From contig JASJFT010000056.1 in NCBI GenBank assembly GCA_030770425.1, positions 1 to 64,000 on the forward strand: DNA of 64,000 nt. The letters run 5' to 3'. Shown in pieces: positions 21,427 through 32,034 of this stretch. Origin of the DNA: Darksidea phi. Lineage: Eukaryota > Ascomycota > Dothideomycetes > Pleosporales > Lentitheciaceae. Both the position numbers and the translations under genes were made by a program. The notes below the pieces were generated by a model, which had not been told where the DNA came from, did not search any database, and was given only the letters and a program-made list of their open reading frames with translations. Positions within the stretch are counted from its first letter, which is position 1, and the number at the start of each line of letters is the position of its first letter.

Positions 21427-21632
21427 ATAAGGAAGCTAGCTAAGGATAAGAGATAGATATAAGGAAGCTGGCTAAGGATAAGAGATAGATATAAGTAGGA
21501 TACTGGTATCATCGCAGGCAATTTTTATACTATAGGTAGTAGTATAGGTACGCTAACTTATCGCTACCGCTGTTGGTCTCCCAACCAGGCTCTGTAGTTC
21601 GGCGGTACATATTATTTCTCGTCGCCTCAATC
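21427..21632 (-). repeat. dispersed repeat, copy D (inverted)
   Basis: On the minus strand it reads TTGAGGCGACGAGAAAT, then CAGAGCCTGGTTGGGAGACC, AACAGCGGTAGCGAT and AGTATAAAAATTGCCTGCG, in the same order as copy B from about 19343 to 19510. The leader motif (TCTCTTATCCTTAGC) is present twice in tandem at 21427-21490. Several C-to-T changes relative to B are visible. Together with B it brackets the island in inverted orientation. The bases 21633-21829 after it hold no recognisable gene. Confidence 0.85.
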
Positions 21633-21829
21633 CCCAATCCGTAGTTCGTGATCTCATCAGAACCAATCTTCAACAATATCGAACAAGCTCTTCACCTCCT
21701 AGAACGGGCTTCAAGGTTGCGATATAACTTCGCCAATTCCGTGATATATATATCGCCCAACAGAGATCCTTCGGGTATCATTCCGCCAGCAACCAATCTA
21801 GATGCGTATGTTGAAGTGATGAGAGCCAC

Positions 21830-22522
21830 CTACATGACAATACAACACCCCTTGAGCGCCTTGAATAGCTTGGGCACGCCCCTTTTAACCATTTGCTCCA
21901 CTTCATCGCTCTGGTTCTGCTGCTGTCCGCCATGCTGTTGTCCTCCATGATGCTGCTCGTCATGCTGCCCCGGATATCCCCCATAACTCGGTGCCTGCGG
22001 CGGCGGCGGCATCTCATGTACAGCTCCACCCTGCAAGTTCACATAAATTCTCCCTTGATTTTCCTCTGTTGCATATTGAAGTCCCATCTCACGGCAAACT
22101 TGTTCCACCCGCGGTTTAATTTTCTGCACATGCCCCCTTGAATGATTCCCCATGCCAACAATAACATGCAAATGGGTCTGTCCTTGGCTTCTAGCCGCCC
22201 TGATCCGCTCCTCCAACACATCCTCGGCCTCCTCCACAAACAAGCCGTGCAAATCGATAGTATCACCCGCGACGCGGCCCTCAGCGTTGTTTTCACGGAA
22301 GATGAAGTCGCGCGCTTGCCGGTTGTACTTGTCCATGTTTGCGGCATGTCGCTTGCCTTCTTCGCTGAGTTCGTGGGCGCGCGCGCCGTCGCCAGATTCG
22401 TAGGCTTGGTGGGCGCGGTCGAAGCATGAGGAGCGTTTTGCAGCTTCCTGACGGGCGAGATCGCGGAGACGGTCGTATTCCTGCTCTGTATCGGCGGAAG
22501 AGTGGTTGAGAGCTAGGGGCAT
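21830..22522 (-). CDS. DUF1771 + Smr domain protein with CaaX end
   Basis: Single exon of 230 residues. DUF1771 occupies about residues 14-80 (YDRLRDLARQEAAKRSSC). The Smr domain follows, with DTIDLHGLFVEEA and the IVGMGNHSRGHVQKIKP motif; the family binds nucleic acid, and some members are nicking endonucleases or act in RNA and ribosome quality control. A Gly/Gln/His-rich linker follows. The last residues are GCCIVM: CIVM fits a CaaX prenylation box (Met at the end favours farnesyl), with a preceding Cys suitable for palmitoylation. That predicts membrane attachment, unusual for a nucleic-acid-binding fold. Single-exon model chosen because no acceptable upstream exon exists. Confidence 0.9.
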   Translation of the reverse strand: MPLALNHSSADTEQEYDRLRDLARQEAAKRSSCFDRAHQAYESGDGARAHELSEEGKRHAANMDKYNRQARDFIFRENNAEGRVAGDTIDLHGLFVEEAEDVLEERIRAARSQGQTHLHVIVGMGNHSRGHVQKIKPRVEQVCREMGLQYATEENQGRIYVNLQGGAVHEMPPPPQAPSYGGYPGQHDEQHHGGQQHGGQQQNQSDEVEQMVKRGVPKLFKALKGCCIVM

Positions 22523-22781
22523 TAGCTGCGCGTATCATGAGGCCTTTTAACGTACCACGAGAGCCCAATCGAAACATTTCCGTGGCCATGTTAAAGTGTA
22601 GTGATGTAGAGAACAGGTACACAAGATGTGCTGCGATGGAAGAAGTGTGCCAAGGGATCGAGCTGCAAGATCGTGCAGGGGCCACGGCAATCATTGATGC
22701 ACCTTAGCCGCATGTTACCACCAGAGGCAACCGGGAAGTATAATGTTGACATTAACGTGGACAGCTCGTCGAGCATAACCG

Positions 22782-23758
22782 CTAGAATCTGATCTTAGGC
22801 CCCACGAACACGACGAGAAACGCTGCCACCCACAAGCCAAAAATCATGGCGTATAGCTTCATGCGGTCCCACCAGCCCTTGCCTTCAGTCATCCTTCTTA
22901 GCGTGCCGATCCGTTGCCCTGCAGCATCCATGCCTCGGGAACTCTTATCCAGCCCTGACAGGGTACGGTCTAGTACATCCTTATCGCCCTCCAACGTCTG
23001 GCCAAAGTGTATTGATTGCTGCTTGAGCTGCTTCGCCATCTCTAGTAAGCTATTGGTAAGGTCTTCCTGTTCAGAGCGGTTGTTTGACAACACGACGTCC
23101 GCCTGCGCCACCGAGGGGTCGCCCGTCGTTGTGCGGGATTTGGTGGGGAATAACGAGTTGCCTGTTGCCGTTGTGTCTCGTTCGTTCTTCCCACCCCGTC
23201 GCCGTAGTTCCGACGTGAGATTTCTTGCCGCATCCTGAAGCGCTTCATTGCCCTGCCCATCAGTCGACGTAACCTCGATACCGGCGTCTGCCTTCACATG
23301 CGGCGCGTAGGAGGGAAAGTTGTCTTCATCTTGTGGCTCTGAATCTACTGATCCGTCTGATTCCGAGTCATCTAACTGATTAAGCTCTTCCAGCCGCTGA
23401 TTGAGCTGCTTTATGAGATTGCGCTTCTGTTGGAGGTCCGTTTGCAGGGCTGATTTCTTCGATTTTGTAGGCAGTGAGGCAGCCGAGTGTTCGAGGTTGA
23501 GTAGTAGAGTCCGCGCGAGTTCGATATTCTAGGCCGAGTATTAGTAGCGTCGATAAGCTTTTAGGGCGCAGTTCACACAACCGCAATGGGGAGAGGACTC
23601 ACAGCGCCGACCCGTGCCCGCTGATAGCTCGATGCGCGGAGTTGCGGGGACGGATCCTCCAGTACTGTGCGCTCTAATCTGGATAGCAATCGGTTGAGAT
23701 TTATGGGCGTGGGGTCTGGATACCCGGTTGGGTTGCGCGAGCGCGTGCTGGTGGCCAT
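22782..23758 (-). CDS. USE1: Use1-type SNARE (ER t-SNARE)
   Basis: Two exons, complement of 22782-23528 and 23603-23758, with a 74-nt GT-AG intron in phase 0; 300 residues. The N-terminal helical region (NLNRLLSRLERTVLEDPSP) and the coiled segment NLIKQLNQRLEEL match the Use1 family. The SNARE-like helix contains LTNSLLEMAKQLKQQSIHF and LDRTLSGLDKSSRGMDAA. A C-terminal tail anchor (AMIFGLWVAAFLVVFVGP) ends six residues from the stop region. Use1 works with Sec20, Ufe1 and Sec22 in retrograde Golgi-to-ER fusion. Length and tail-anchor topology agree with the family. Confidence 0.88.
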
Positions 23759-24101
23759 AGCCGGATTGTGCAGTGTCGAAGGTAGTGGTGCAGTTGTCGT
23801 CGCGAATCCACGAAAGTAGAGGCTACGTCAGTGTGAATCGACCAATCGCAGCCTTGCGGATTCCCCGCCTGGCCCAAGCTCCACGATCCCTTTCACACGA
23901 ATGCGAGCCCACCACACCACATTCTATGCAGTCGTTATAATAATCACGTCATAAAGCCCATTTAATTGAGATTCTCCCTTCATCAATCTTGTACTGTACA
24001 CAATGGCCGCCCCAAACAAAAGGTGATAAAAAGTCAGTCTCGCCACAAGAAATCGTTTCTTCACAGATATCAGCCACCTTGAACCCCATAGCACGGTAGC
24101 C

Positions 24102-24572
24102 TTACTGGCTCAGAGTCGTGGTGTCGCGCGGTCCCTTCGCCTGCTGTGACACCTTGGGTTGCTGGGCGGTTGGACCGCGTGTAAAGCTGCAATCTTTGTC
24201 AGCGCTTGACATGGTAAGAAGGCCCCAGGAACCTACTTATTCCACATGGTTCCGAGTAGTCCGGGCTTTCCGTACGAATCCTGCAAACTGGCCCTCCTGT
24301 TCACGCTCTGTTCGTCGGTGGGCCGCTTCAGGGCTTCGAGGTTCGCGAATCGGGTGACGGAGGACTATGACTATTAGTTGAGCCAACAAAGGGGGCAAAG
24401 CAGTACGTGCTCTTCGTCGTTCTGTTGTGGGCGAGCTCGAAGTTGACGTCGTCGAGGACTCAGACGACCTGCGCTCAGCATTTGATTTGGGGCCCTCTGG
24501 CATGGCTGCAGTCACGTCACCGAACATCTTGTGCGTCTGGCTGGAGTACTTTTGGTGGAACGGAGAAGGCAT
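24102..24572 (-). CDS. small conserved-looking fungal protein, three exons
   Basis: Exon 1 (ending near 24407-24411) encodes MPSPFHQKYSSQTHKMFGDV, exon 2 (24237-24364) encodes RFANLEALKRPTDEQSVNRR and GKPGLLGTMWN, and exon 3 (24102-24186) encodes NFTRGPTAQQPKVSQQ to the stop. The second intron (24187-24236) is regular. The first is not: the only GT donor (24406) leaves a phase that does not fit exon 2. A non-canonical GC donor at 24410 would fit, as would a one-base sequence error. The three segments look like one small basic protein of about 125 residues. I cannot name its function. Confidence 0.6.
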
Positions 24573-27500
24573 CGTAGCGGCTGCTTGTTTGGATTCCTTC
24601 GTGAAAGTTACGCTCGCAAGTCCACGGCGTCCACTCGAGTAATAAGAGATTCAGGTTCAACACGGCTGTGCCCCTCAGAGATCACGACATCATATGAGCA
24701 CGATGAATCATGACCGTGCCAATGAGCTTGCGGAGGAGGCTTCCCCGCAATCCACACACGTAGCCTGGACCCTGTCGTACGGTAACCATGACATGAGGGG
24801 CAACTGATGAAGAAAATCACGCCCGCTGTTAAGGACGTGCGAATGGGGTGTCTTGGAATATTGATTTGCGTGTATCAGAGATACATTTCATGATGATAAA
24901 GTGGCCTGAGGTTTGGATGTTCGCGGGGCAACGAAGCTTCGAGCTGCATCAGTCCTAGGGGGAAGCAGGCTTAGGGAGGCACAGCTCGGCATCGCAGAGT
25001 GCCGATGAGGCCGAAGACCTCTCGCGTGTGCTTGTACTTCGTTGGGGCGCGGAAAGAGACGAGCCGCGGGCGTGAAAAGGGGTTGTGCGGAGCCGAAAGA
25101 TGTGCATGACATAAGACGTTGGATGAAGCATGTTCCACCGCAAGCGGGACGATCAGAGTCCGCCAAAATGCTTTGGGCGAGATCTGAGAAACTTGATACA
25201 TTCCGTGGTGCCATCCATTGATGCTTCGAGCACTGAAGGGTGTCGGCTTCGTGTTGTTGATCAGTCAGCTTGCCGAGGTCGTCCCGCTAAGCGATGCGAA
25301 GTTTTGATTGCAATTCTTCGTCGTCGTGTCAAACACCACCACCCCCGATTGTTCGCAACTCCGTGGGGCCAAGACGATCAACCAGAAGCAACTTGGCACC
25401 GTCGCACTCGACCACGCAGTCGTCGCCTGCTCTTTCGAGCCGGCGGAGGGGGGCGAGGTGGACAAGGTCCTGGTGTTGAGGCTCTGCGGGTCGGGCAGCA
25501 GCCTCCTTGGGCGTGAAGATTGACAGGTACAAGTACCGGCCGCGATGAGCTCGTTGCCTCCGTGAATATCGGGATCATCCCGAACACAGTCTGACCAGCG
25601 CAGACGAGAGGTCTCGAGTCGGGCCCGCCAGCCAGGACGACGACCTCCCGTGAGACATGCGTCCTCTACCACCCTTGGAGTCACCTGGGTTGTGCCCCGA
25701 GTCAGGTACGTGGTATTCCTGCAATCCACTCTTCTTCCCTTCCATGATGAATCCATGAAAATAAGCATAGTTCAACCGACGGTCTGCGGACCACTGCGGA
25801 GAAACAACCATTGTCTTTCGCTCCTATCTGATCACACGCGATACTCTCTTCTCAAGAGCCTCGTTACTTGGCATGCGCTGACTGAAGCAACTGCAGGGCT
25901 CACAAACCCGAGAAGACGCTGAGTGCGACAGAGTGCTCGTGGCTCCCGTCCAGCGTTGCGACTTGTGGGGGACGTCGTTGGGCGTGGTGTTGTACGTCGA
26001 GCCGCCCATGCCACACTGTGCTGCCAGCTTTCCCCGAATGTGATTGCTACCACTGCCCTGTGTCCCTGTGAAATATGCACCTCGACAGCCATGCTGTCAT
26101 GCGCCCATGTCAATCTGCAGCCCGCCAGCGACGGCGAACGCATCACCCGTATGGCAAATTCACGGCCTGGGGGAATATGCCGCGCGCGCCGGGCGAGACG
26201 GCTCAAGGGAAGCCGTCTCATCAATCCCATCACGCCTGTTGGCGCTTAATTCACCGTGATGCGCGCGCGCCGCGAACAATCTCGGAGCAGGTTTTTTTCT
26301 CGCCCGGACCCCGGTGCTGGGGGAAAAACAATTCGCAATTATCGCGCACGGCGACAATTGGCGGCGTTATCGAGCCGGATCCCCTTCGCGCGCCTGGCCG
26401 TCCCAAATGATGCCGTGTAACGCAGCGCGGACTCGCACTTCACCGGCCAATTCGCACAGACGTCGTGTCTCTGGCGACGGAGCCCGCTCCCTCGTCGGCA
26501 GGATAAGAACGTGGCTGTCCCCGTCGGCCAATCTGCCCCTTGGACGCAACGAAGGACTTGCAACGCAGAATGGCCCCACCTTTGGATGCGTTGTCACCGT
26601 AGCGCTAGCCCGCATTGGTAACCTCCAGGCGCACCGCTGACCGGCCGGCCTCGTGTTTTGGATTTGACCTACCCCCCGCCCACCTCGTCGCTCTCTTCCT
26701 CTCCCCTCCCTCGCACCCTCACGACAGACTCGCGACACCACCAGCACCGCACGCACCGCCTGCTCTGCACCAACGTTCGTGCGAAAACCGCCCATCCATC
26801 TCAACACTGTAGACACGACAAGAGCCCTCGCTCAGGATGTCAATTCGGAGCCCACACGGAGCCCTAACGAGGTACTTACTGCCCACCGGTTCTATCCCCG
26901 AGTCTCTTCTGCTTTCTTTTTCCTTTCTCCCTTCTTTTTTTTTGCATTGCGTTGCCGTTTGCTTTCCTTGACCATCCTGTCTCGAGACGCAGTGTATTTT
27001 CCTTGCTGTCGATTGTTTGCTTGCTTCAGCCGCACTACCCGCCGTATGGAAGCCACAGGACATTTGACCGCCGGACTGCATTCCCGCATGGACCCATCAA
27101 GGCCACATTTCTTCTGTTTTTGCCTGGAGTCTGCCTGGATCTATCCTCTTCTTCGTCGAGCTGACCATCCCGGTCCTGGAAGCTCAGCCGCGTGCCCTTG
27201 CACTCGTGTAGGTTCGACACTTCGTGGACACTGAGCTCGCCGAGTTCGGAGCTTATATTGCGAGCTTCCAAACCTCGGCGAGCACTGGACTGAGGCCGTT
27301 CCCAGGGTCCTGTAGCGCATTCAGCCAGTCCACAAAACCATGACACGTGAGAACGAACGAAACCGCCTGGGCAGACGGTCACCTAGATATGAAGCCTCTG
27401 CGACGGAGCTCGGTAATTGTACAGCAGCCCATCTGCACGGAGAATTGACTTCCAGTCGCCGGAAGGAGCCATAGCATAGCAGAGCCACATGGATGCGACC

Positions 27501-27766
27501 CGATGGACATGGCCTGGTTTACCAACTCACCCGCCTCGCTACCAGAGAGGATACATTGATGACAGGAGTTTTGGATGGTCGCGCCCATGAAAGTACGTAC
27601 ACAAGGGCACAATCTGCCTGTCTATCCACCCAACTCCTTTTGATCCCGAGTACTGACTTGTAGCGCGCTCGTTGAAGGAAGTTCAGTTCTGAGTGTGCCG
27701 CTCCGAGTTTGCTTCCGCTGTTTTTGTTTTTCTGGAACCCTGCTGTGACTTGTCTGCCCCTGGAAG
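24573..27766. other. long gene-free region / probable transcription-factor leader
   Basis: About 3.2 kb without a credible gene on either strand. The open frames are short and mutually overlapping. Normal base composition argues against a degraded transposon. A pyrimidine-rich tract at about 26905-26942 (CTTTCTTTTTCCTTTCTCCC) is the kind of sequence often found just before fungal transcription starts. The downstream C2H2 regulator may therefore have a leader of several hundred bases. Confidence 0.45.
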
Positions 27767-29884
27767 ATGACAACCGTCGGAACATCCATGGTTCTTGCTC
27801 CCGGTCTTCCACTGGATCTTATCGCACCACGCATGGATGTTGCCCACGACCCCGGTTATCTATAACAAGAAACTTCTCTAGGCCTGCTTGTGCACCACGA
27901 CTCCGACTTCCACATCGACAAATTCTGGAATCCGGGCTCTACAACTAGCGTCCTTACCAGGTGCGTGAAAAATCTCTGCGCGCGTGTCGCCCCCATGCTG
28001 ACAGCTCTTGCTCTAGGTTCCACCAGCGGTACGCTGGGTATTGCGGTCTACTAACCCAACCGTCCTTTCCTTACTCTCGCACTTCAGCTTTACATAGAGT
28101 TTTTTCTTTTCTTGCGTTCCTTTGATTGAAACTGACCCTCGCATCGCAGCGATCCACCGGAGAACTTTTCCTTTTGTTCATACAGCCCGGCCGTAGACAT
28201 ATCCAAGTGGAGAGAGGACATCCAAGAGCCGGCCGCTTCCAATCTGGATTTCATGTTCAAACCCAACTACATCGCGCCGAACGGCCTTGATGCTTTCGAG
28301 CTGAAGGATACCGTTTCAGAGCGCAGTATGGACAGGGACAGTGCCTACCAGAGTCAAACAGGGCGCAGCCAGTGCGGAGCCACCGGATCAGATGGAAACC
28401 AGTGGATGCCTGCATATGATTTCAGTGCGATGAACAATCAGTTTCCTGGAAGCAGCCTGACTTCGCCCTTGTTGGGGCCAGACACCTCCACGCCCTTTTC
28501 GGAGCACCGCACTTTTCATCAGGCGCACCATGCCGAAGGACTGGATGCCTCGTGGAATGCTGATGCCTCTGCCGAACAGGTCTTGTTTTCCCCATATTCA
28601 AACGCGAACTCGACCCATAATGTCCCTCACATGCACGACTATGGGATGGATTTTCCCTCGTGGGAGACGTCCACCACGGCGCCACTCGTCTCATACACGT
28701 CATACGATGCTCAACAAGAAGTCACACCGAGCATGTTCGACATGCAGGCATTGTCACAGCCACAGCAAAGCGCATCTGTGGCCAGTGGCCCCGTCCTACC
28801 CACCGTGATGCACAGCTCCCCGTCCTTTGCAGCCGTGCACGACCCGCGGCGAGCGTCGACTCAGTCTGCAGCGATGTCCGCATACGTCGCATCGCCCCCG
28901 AGAATGATTCACACCCAGCTTCGTCAAGACGTTGACTTCCGTCAGCAACCCCGCACGGAATCTAGGTGAGACATGCAGTCAACATGGACGAAGTGGGCGC
29001 TCACAGCAATGCAGGACTGAACATGAGGAAGATGGCAGACAGTTCCTGCCAACGCCATCCATCAACGAAGAAGACGATTCCCTGGAATTGCTGTCGCCAG
29101 GGGAGGCAAAGAAGTACGAGGAAGAACGCACCAAGAGTGCCCGTACCGATCCCCTTTATCTCACAGTACCGGACGCGGACGGATTGTACGCCTGCCCATT
29201 CCAGGCAGAGACGAATTGTTCTCACAAGAGAACGAACCTGAAGTGCAACTTTGAGTAGGCTGATGACCCCAACGCAACTAAAGTTGCTTGCTAACCGACA
29301 TCAGTAAATTCCTCGATTCCCATATCAAGCCTTTTCGATGCAAGCGGGAGAAGTGCGATGACGTCAAGTTCTCGTCCACAGCTTGTCTCCTCCGCCATGA
29401 ACGAGAGAACCACGGTATGCACGGCCACGGAGACCGACCTCACCTCTGCTACTTTCCCGAGTGTGACCGGTCTAAAATGGGGCATGGCTTTCCTCGCCGA
29501 TACAATGCATTCGACCACATGAAACGAGTGCACGGCTGGAAAGGAGAAACCCTAAACACGTCCTCTCCCCCTAAAGAAGGCCCAGCTCCGGGCACTCGCA
29601 AAGTCGCCGGACGAAAGCGGAAGCCAACAACTGGGGAAAGCGGTCCCAAGCGAAAGGCAAAGATGGCAGAGCCAAAACCTACTGAGCCCAGCCGCCAAGA
29701 GCTGCTTGAGCAGAAGCGCGATCAGTTGCAGCAAGACTTCTCAAACAAGAAGCAGGTACTCAGCGACGTCCTCAGCACTCTCAACAATCTCGATGATCTG
29801 GACAAGGCTACCACAGACCAACTCAAGCAGACCATAGACGAGATGTTTCAGGTCGCAACTGCACACAAAGAATGCTCTGGCTGA
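27767..29884 (+). CDS. C2H2 zinc-finger transcription factor
   Basis: Reliable exons are 28150-28965, 29015-29254 and 29305-29884, joined by 49- and 50-nt GT-AG introns. A preceding exon ending at 27960 (HHDSDFHIDKFWNPGSTTSV) joins across a 189-nt intron. The very first exon (from 27767, MTTVGTSMVLAPGLPL) would need a 27-nt intron, so the true 5' end is uncertain; full model about 600 residues. The N-terminal half is Ser/Gln/Pro-rich and disordered. Zinc fingers follow: CPFQAETNCSHKRTNLKC, FRCKREKCDDVKF with HERENH, and LCYFPECDRS with HMKRVH. A basic nuclear-localisation-like stretch (RKVAGRKRKPTTGE, PKRKAK) and a C-terminal coiled coil end the protein. Targets unknown. Confidence 0.82.
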
Positions 29885-30739
29885 ACTAGTCAACGTCATG
29901 TGTAGACTCGGCTCTACTGTGACACACGCCCACTTTAAGGTTTGTCTCCACATCAACCCCGGCTCTACTGGATTCTCAGTCGTCTCCTTGATTGCGTGTA
30001 TTTATGCATCGCTTTCGTTTTTCAGCGCAATGGACCAAGCTACAATGGAAGTGGACAAGTCCTGTCCTCATCCCGGAAGGATGCCATGATCCAGGGGTGT
30101 TGCTATGGATCATCCAATGTCGCTCCAATCGGCCTCATCCAGGAACGTGTCCAAGCCATGGACCGAGGGATTCCGAGGCAGAGGATGCCGGCGCAGCGAG
30201 CCTTTATTGGTTGGTTGGAATGAGATTGATGGATGGTGGAACGATGCCTACTCTCTGCTGAAGTATGCTGCTCGTTTGAGCGTGGCCGTCCGCCTTTGTG
30301 TATAAGATGTATTTCTTTTGTAGACTGCTATCGTTGTGTGTTTTGTTGAATGTTGGCGCGTGTGTCGCTATTCGGCCGAAGGATTTGGAAATGACACTTA
30401 TAAGCAGAGAAACAGTCGTCCGACCAAGTTGAATGGTTGACGACTTGGATATAGATGGTTATTGGATTTCATGTTATTACTATTCAGCAAAAAATTAACT
30501 TTAGACGCGGGTACGTCTGTTCCGACCATAAACTGCAGACGTGCAATGCGCGATTATGTCAGCGCCCGCACTACGTCATTGCCTCGCGACCCGTGCCCTT
30601 CCTTCTCTGTCGAAGGCGCCAGCAAGGAAACTCGCGCGACATACCTCGGCGCATTTTCGCATGAACTAGCAAAGTAAGCAGACATTGTTTTGTAATCCTG
30701 CGATCTAGTACTTTCAATCTTAGCAACTAGAGCCTGTAC
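29885..30739. other. intergenic, no gene recognised
   Basis: Between the zinc-finger gene and glutathione peroxidase. Short open frames only; the stretch probably holds the 3' end of the first gene and the promoter of the second. Confidence 0.5.
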
Positions 30740-31508
30740 ATGGTGCAGAATTTGTTTCACATGATCCAGAGGCTTTGCACTGCCCCGCTTCGCGTCGCCT
30801 CTCCGTCCAACCTCGTCGCGCAGAGAGCTTCTACCCATTCGATCTCTTCGCGTAGAGACAGATTTACAAGACAACTGCATCCCGCATTCGTGCTCACACC
30901 GAAACGGCAGCTTCGAAAAGACTTCGCAACCATGGCTTCTGCGACGACGTTCTTCGACTTCAAGCCCAAGGATAGTACGTCTACTCTGCTCCTCACCTAC
31001 GAGGGCAGACGTGCAGAATATGGAGATGGAGTGCTGACGATCAATAGAGAAAGGCGCCGAGTACCCGCTCAGCAACCTCAAGGGCAAGGTCGTCCTTGTG
31101 GTGAACACTGCGTCCAAATGTGGCTTCACACCCCAGTTCGCCGGGCTGGAAAAGTTGTATCAAGACCTCAAGGCCCAACACCCTGACTTCCTCGTCCTCG
31201 GCTTCCCGTGCAACCAATTCGGCGGCCAAGACCCGGGCTCCAACGACGAAATCCAAAACTTCTGCCAAGTAAACTACGGCGTGACGTTTCCCGTGCTAGG
31301 CAAGGTCGATGTCAACGGGGACAGCGCGGACCCTGTGTTTGAATGGCTGAAGAGCGAGAAGCCGGGACTGATGGGGTTGAAGCGGGTCAAGTGGAATTTT
31401 GAGAAGTTTCTGGTGGGCAGGGATGGCAAGGTCAAGCAGAGGTGGGCGAGTACTACAAAGCCGGAGGCGTTGAAGGCCGAGATTGAGAAGGAGTTGGCGA
31501 AGAAATAA
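30740..31508 (+). CDS. glutathione/thioredoxin peroxidase (GPX family)
   Basis: Two exons, 30740-30974 and 31048-31508, intron 73 nt, phases close; 231 residues from the first Met. The catalytic core has the peroxidatic Cys in NTASKCGFTPQF, the Gln in FPCNQFGGQDPG and the Trp in VKWNFEKFLV. Cys replaces selenocysteine, and the second Cys (FPCNQ) suggests thioredoxin-dependent cycling as in yeast Gpx3/Hyr1. The first 63 residues are Arg/Ser-rich without acids at the start (MIQRLCTAPLRVASP), like a mitochondrial presequence. A second in-frame Met at 30931 (MASATTFFDFKPKD) gives a 168-residue cytosolic form, the usual family length. Confidence 0.93.
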
Positions 31509-32034
31509 GTCATGGCAGATCGTATTTCATCATTCTCATTCTCACATCAGACCAGTACATGTCTGTCAAGTACCTTTACATGGCCCACCTCGCGCCCCTC
31601 GACCACACTGGTGGAAATTTGATATGGCCACACATGTAGCTACAGCGCCCGCCAGCGACTCCATATGAAGATTACATGCTTGACAATCCGGCCCAAGGCC
31701 GAAGCGATAGCAGCTCGGATCTGTGGATCCGGCGATCGCGAGGCAAGCCATCGATAGATGAAAGAATGTTCTACGCATTTTGCCTGAAGGCGGCACTGCT
31801 CGGCCGGAGAATATAATGCAGTATATGTGCCTGGACCGGACGGCTGGGTAAGACAGACGGACGTCATCTTCTAGATAGCTCTGGTGCACATCCGCAGTGA
31901 CGAGGCTTTGTCGGCAGAGCGGCCCGTCCGCCCACGTCAAGCTCCAGGTTGGAGCGGTCCACTACTGCATTCCACGACATGCACAATCTCCAAACTATAC
32001 AATCCCGCACACACACGCACGCACACCCCGCAGC

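Larger units (their letters stand above)
19198..21632 (+). mobile_element. mosaic repeat island with inverted partial ends and captured gene pieces
   Basis: In order: repeat copy B (19198-19510), two tandem spliced coiled-coil genes (19629-20477), an 83-bp fragment of the gene at 7.2 kb (20511-20593), a short unique spacer, an AT-rich degraded core (20790-21426) and repeat copy D in reverse orientation (21427-21632). D corresponds to about 19343-19510 of B, so the two ends form an imperfect inverted repeat of about 170-200 bp. No transposase or reverse transcriptase frame is readable. The layout resembles a non-autonomous, gene-capturing element (Pack-type or MITE-like), but ends and target-site duplications could not be fixed, so class is inference. 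Confidence 0.55.

Noticed and set aside
22530..22590. Upstream exon for the Smr gene (ATG GCC ACG GAA ...)
   Set aside because: The only possible intron is about 30 nt and leaves the wrong phase; the simple start at 22522 fits.
25265..25768. 167-codon minus-strand frame in the long gene-free region
   Set aside because: No domain, biased composition and several competing frames in the same place; looks random.
31897..32034. N-terminal extension of the PTPA gene
   Set aside because: In frame, but Cys/His/Pro-rich without family similarity; the Met at 32035 fits the family start.
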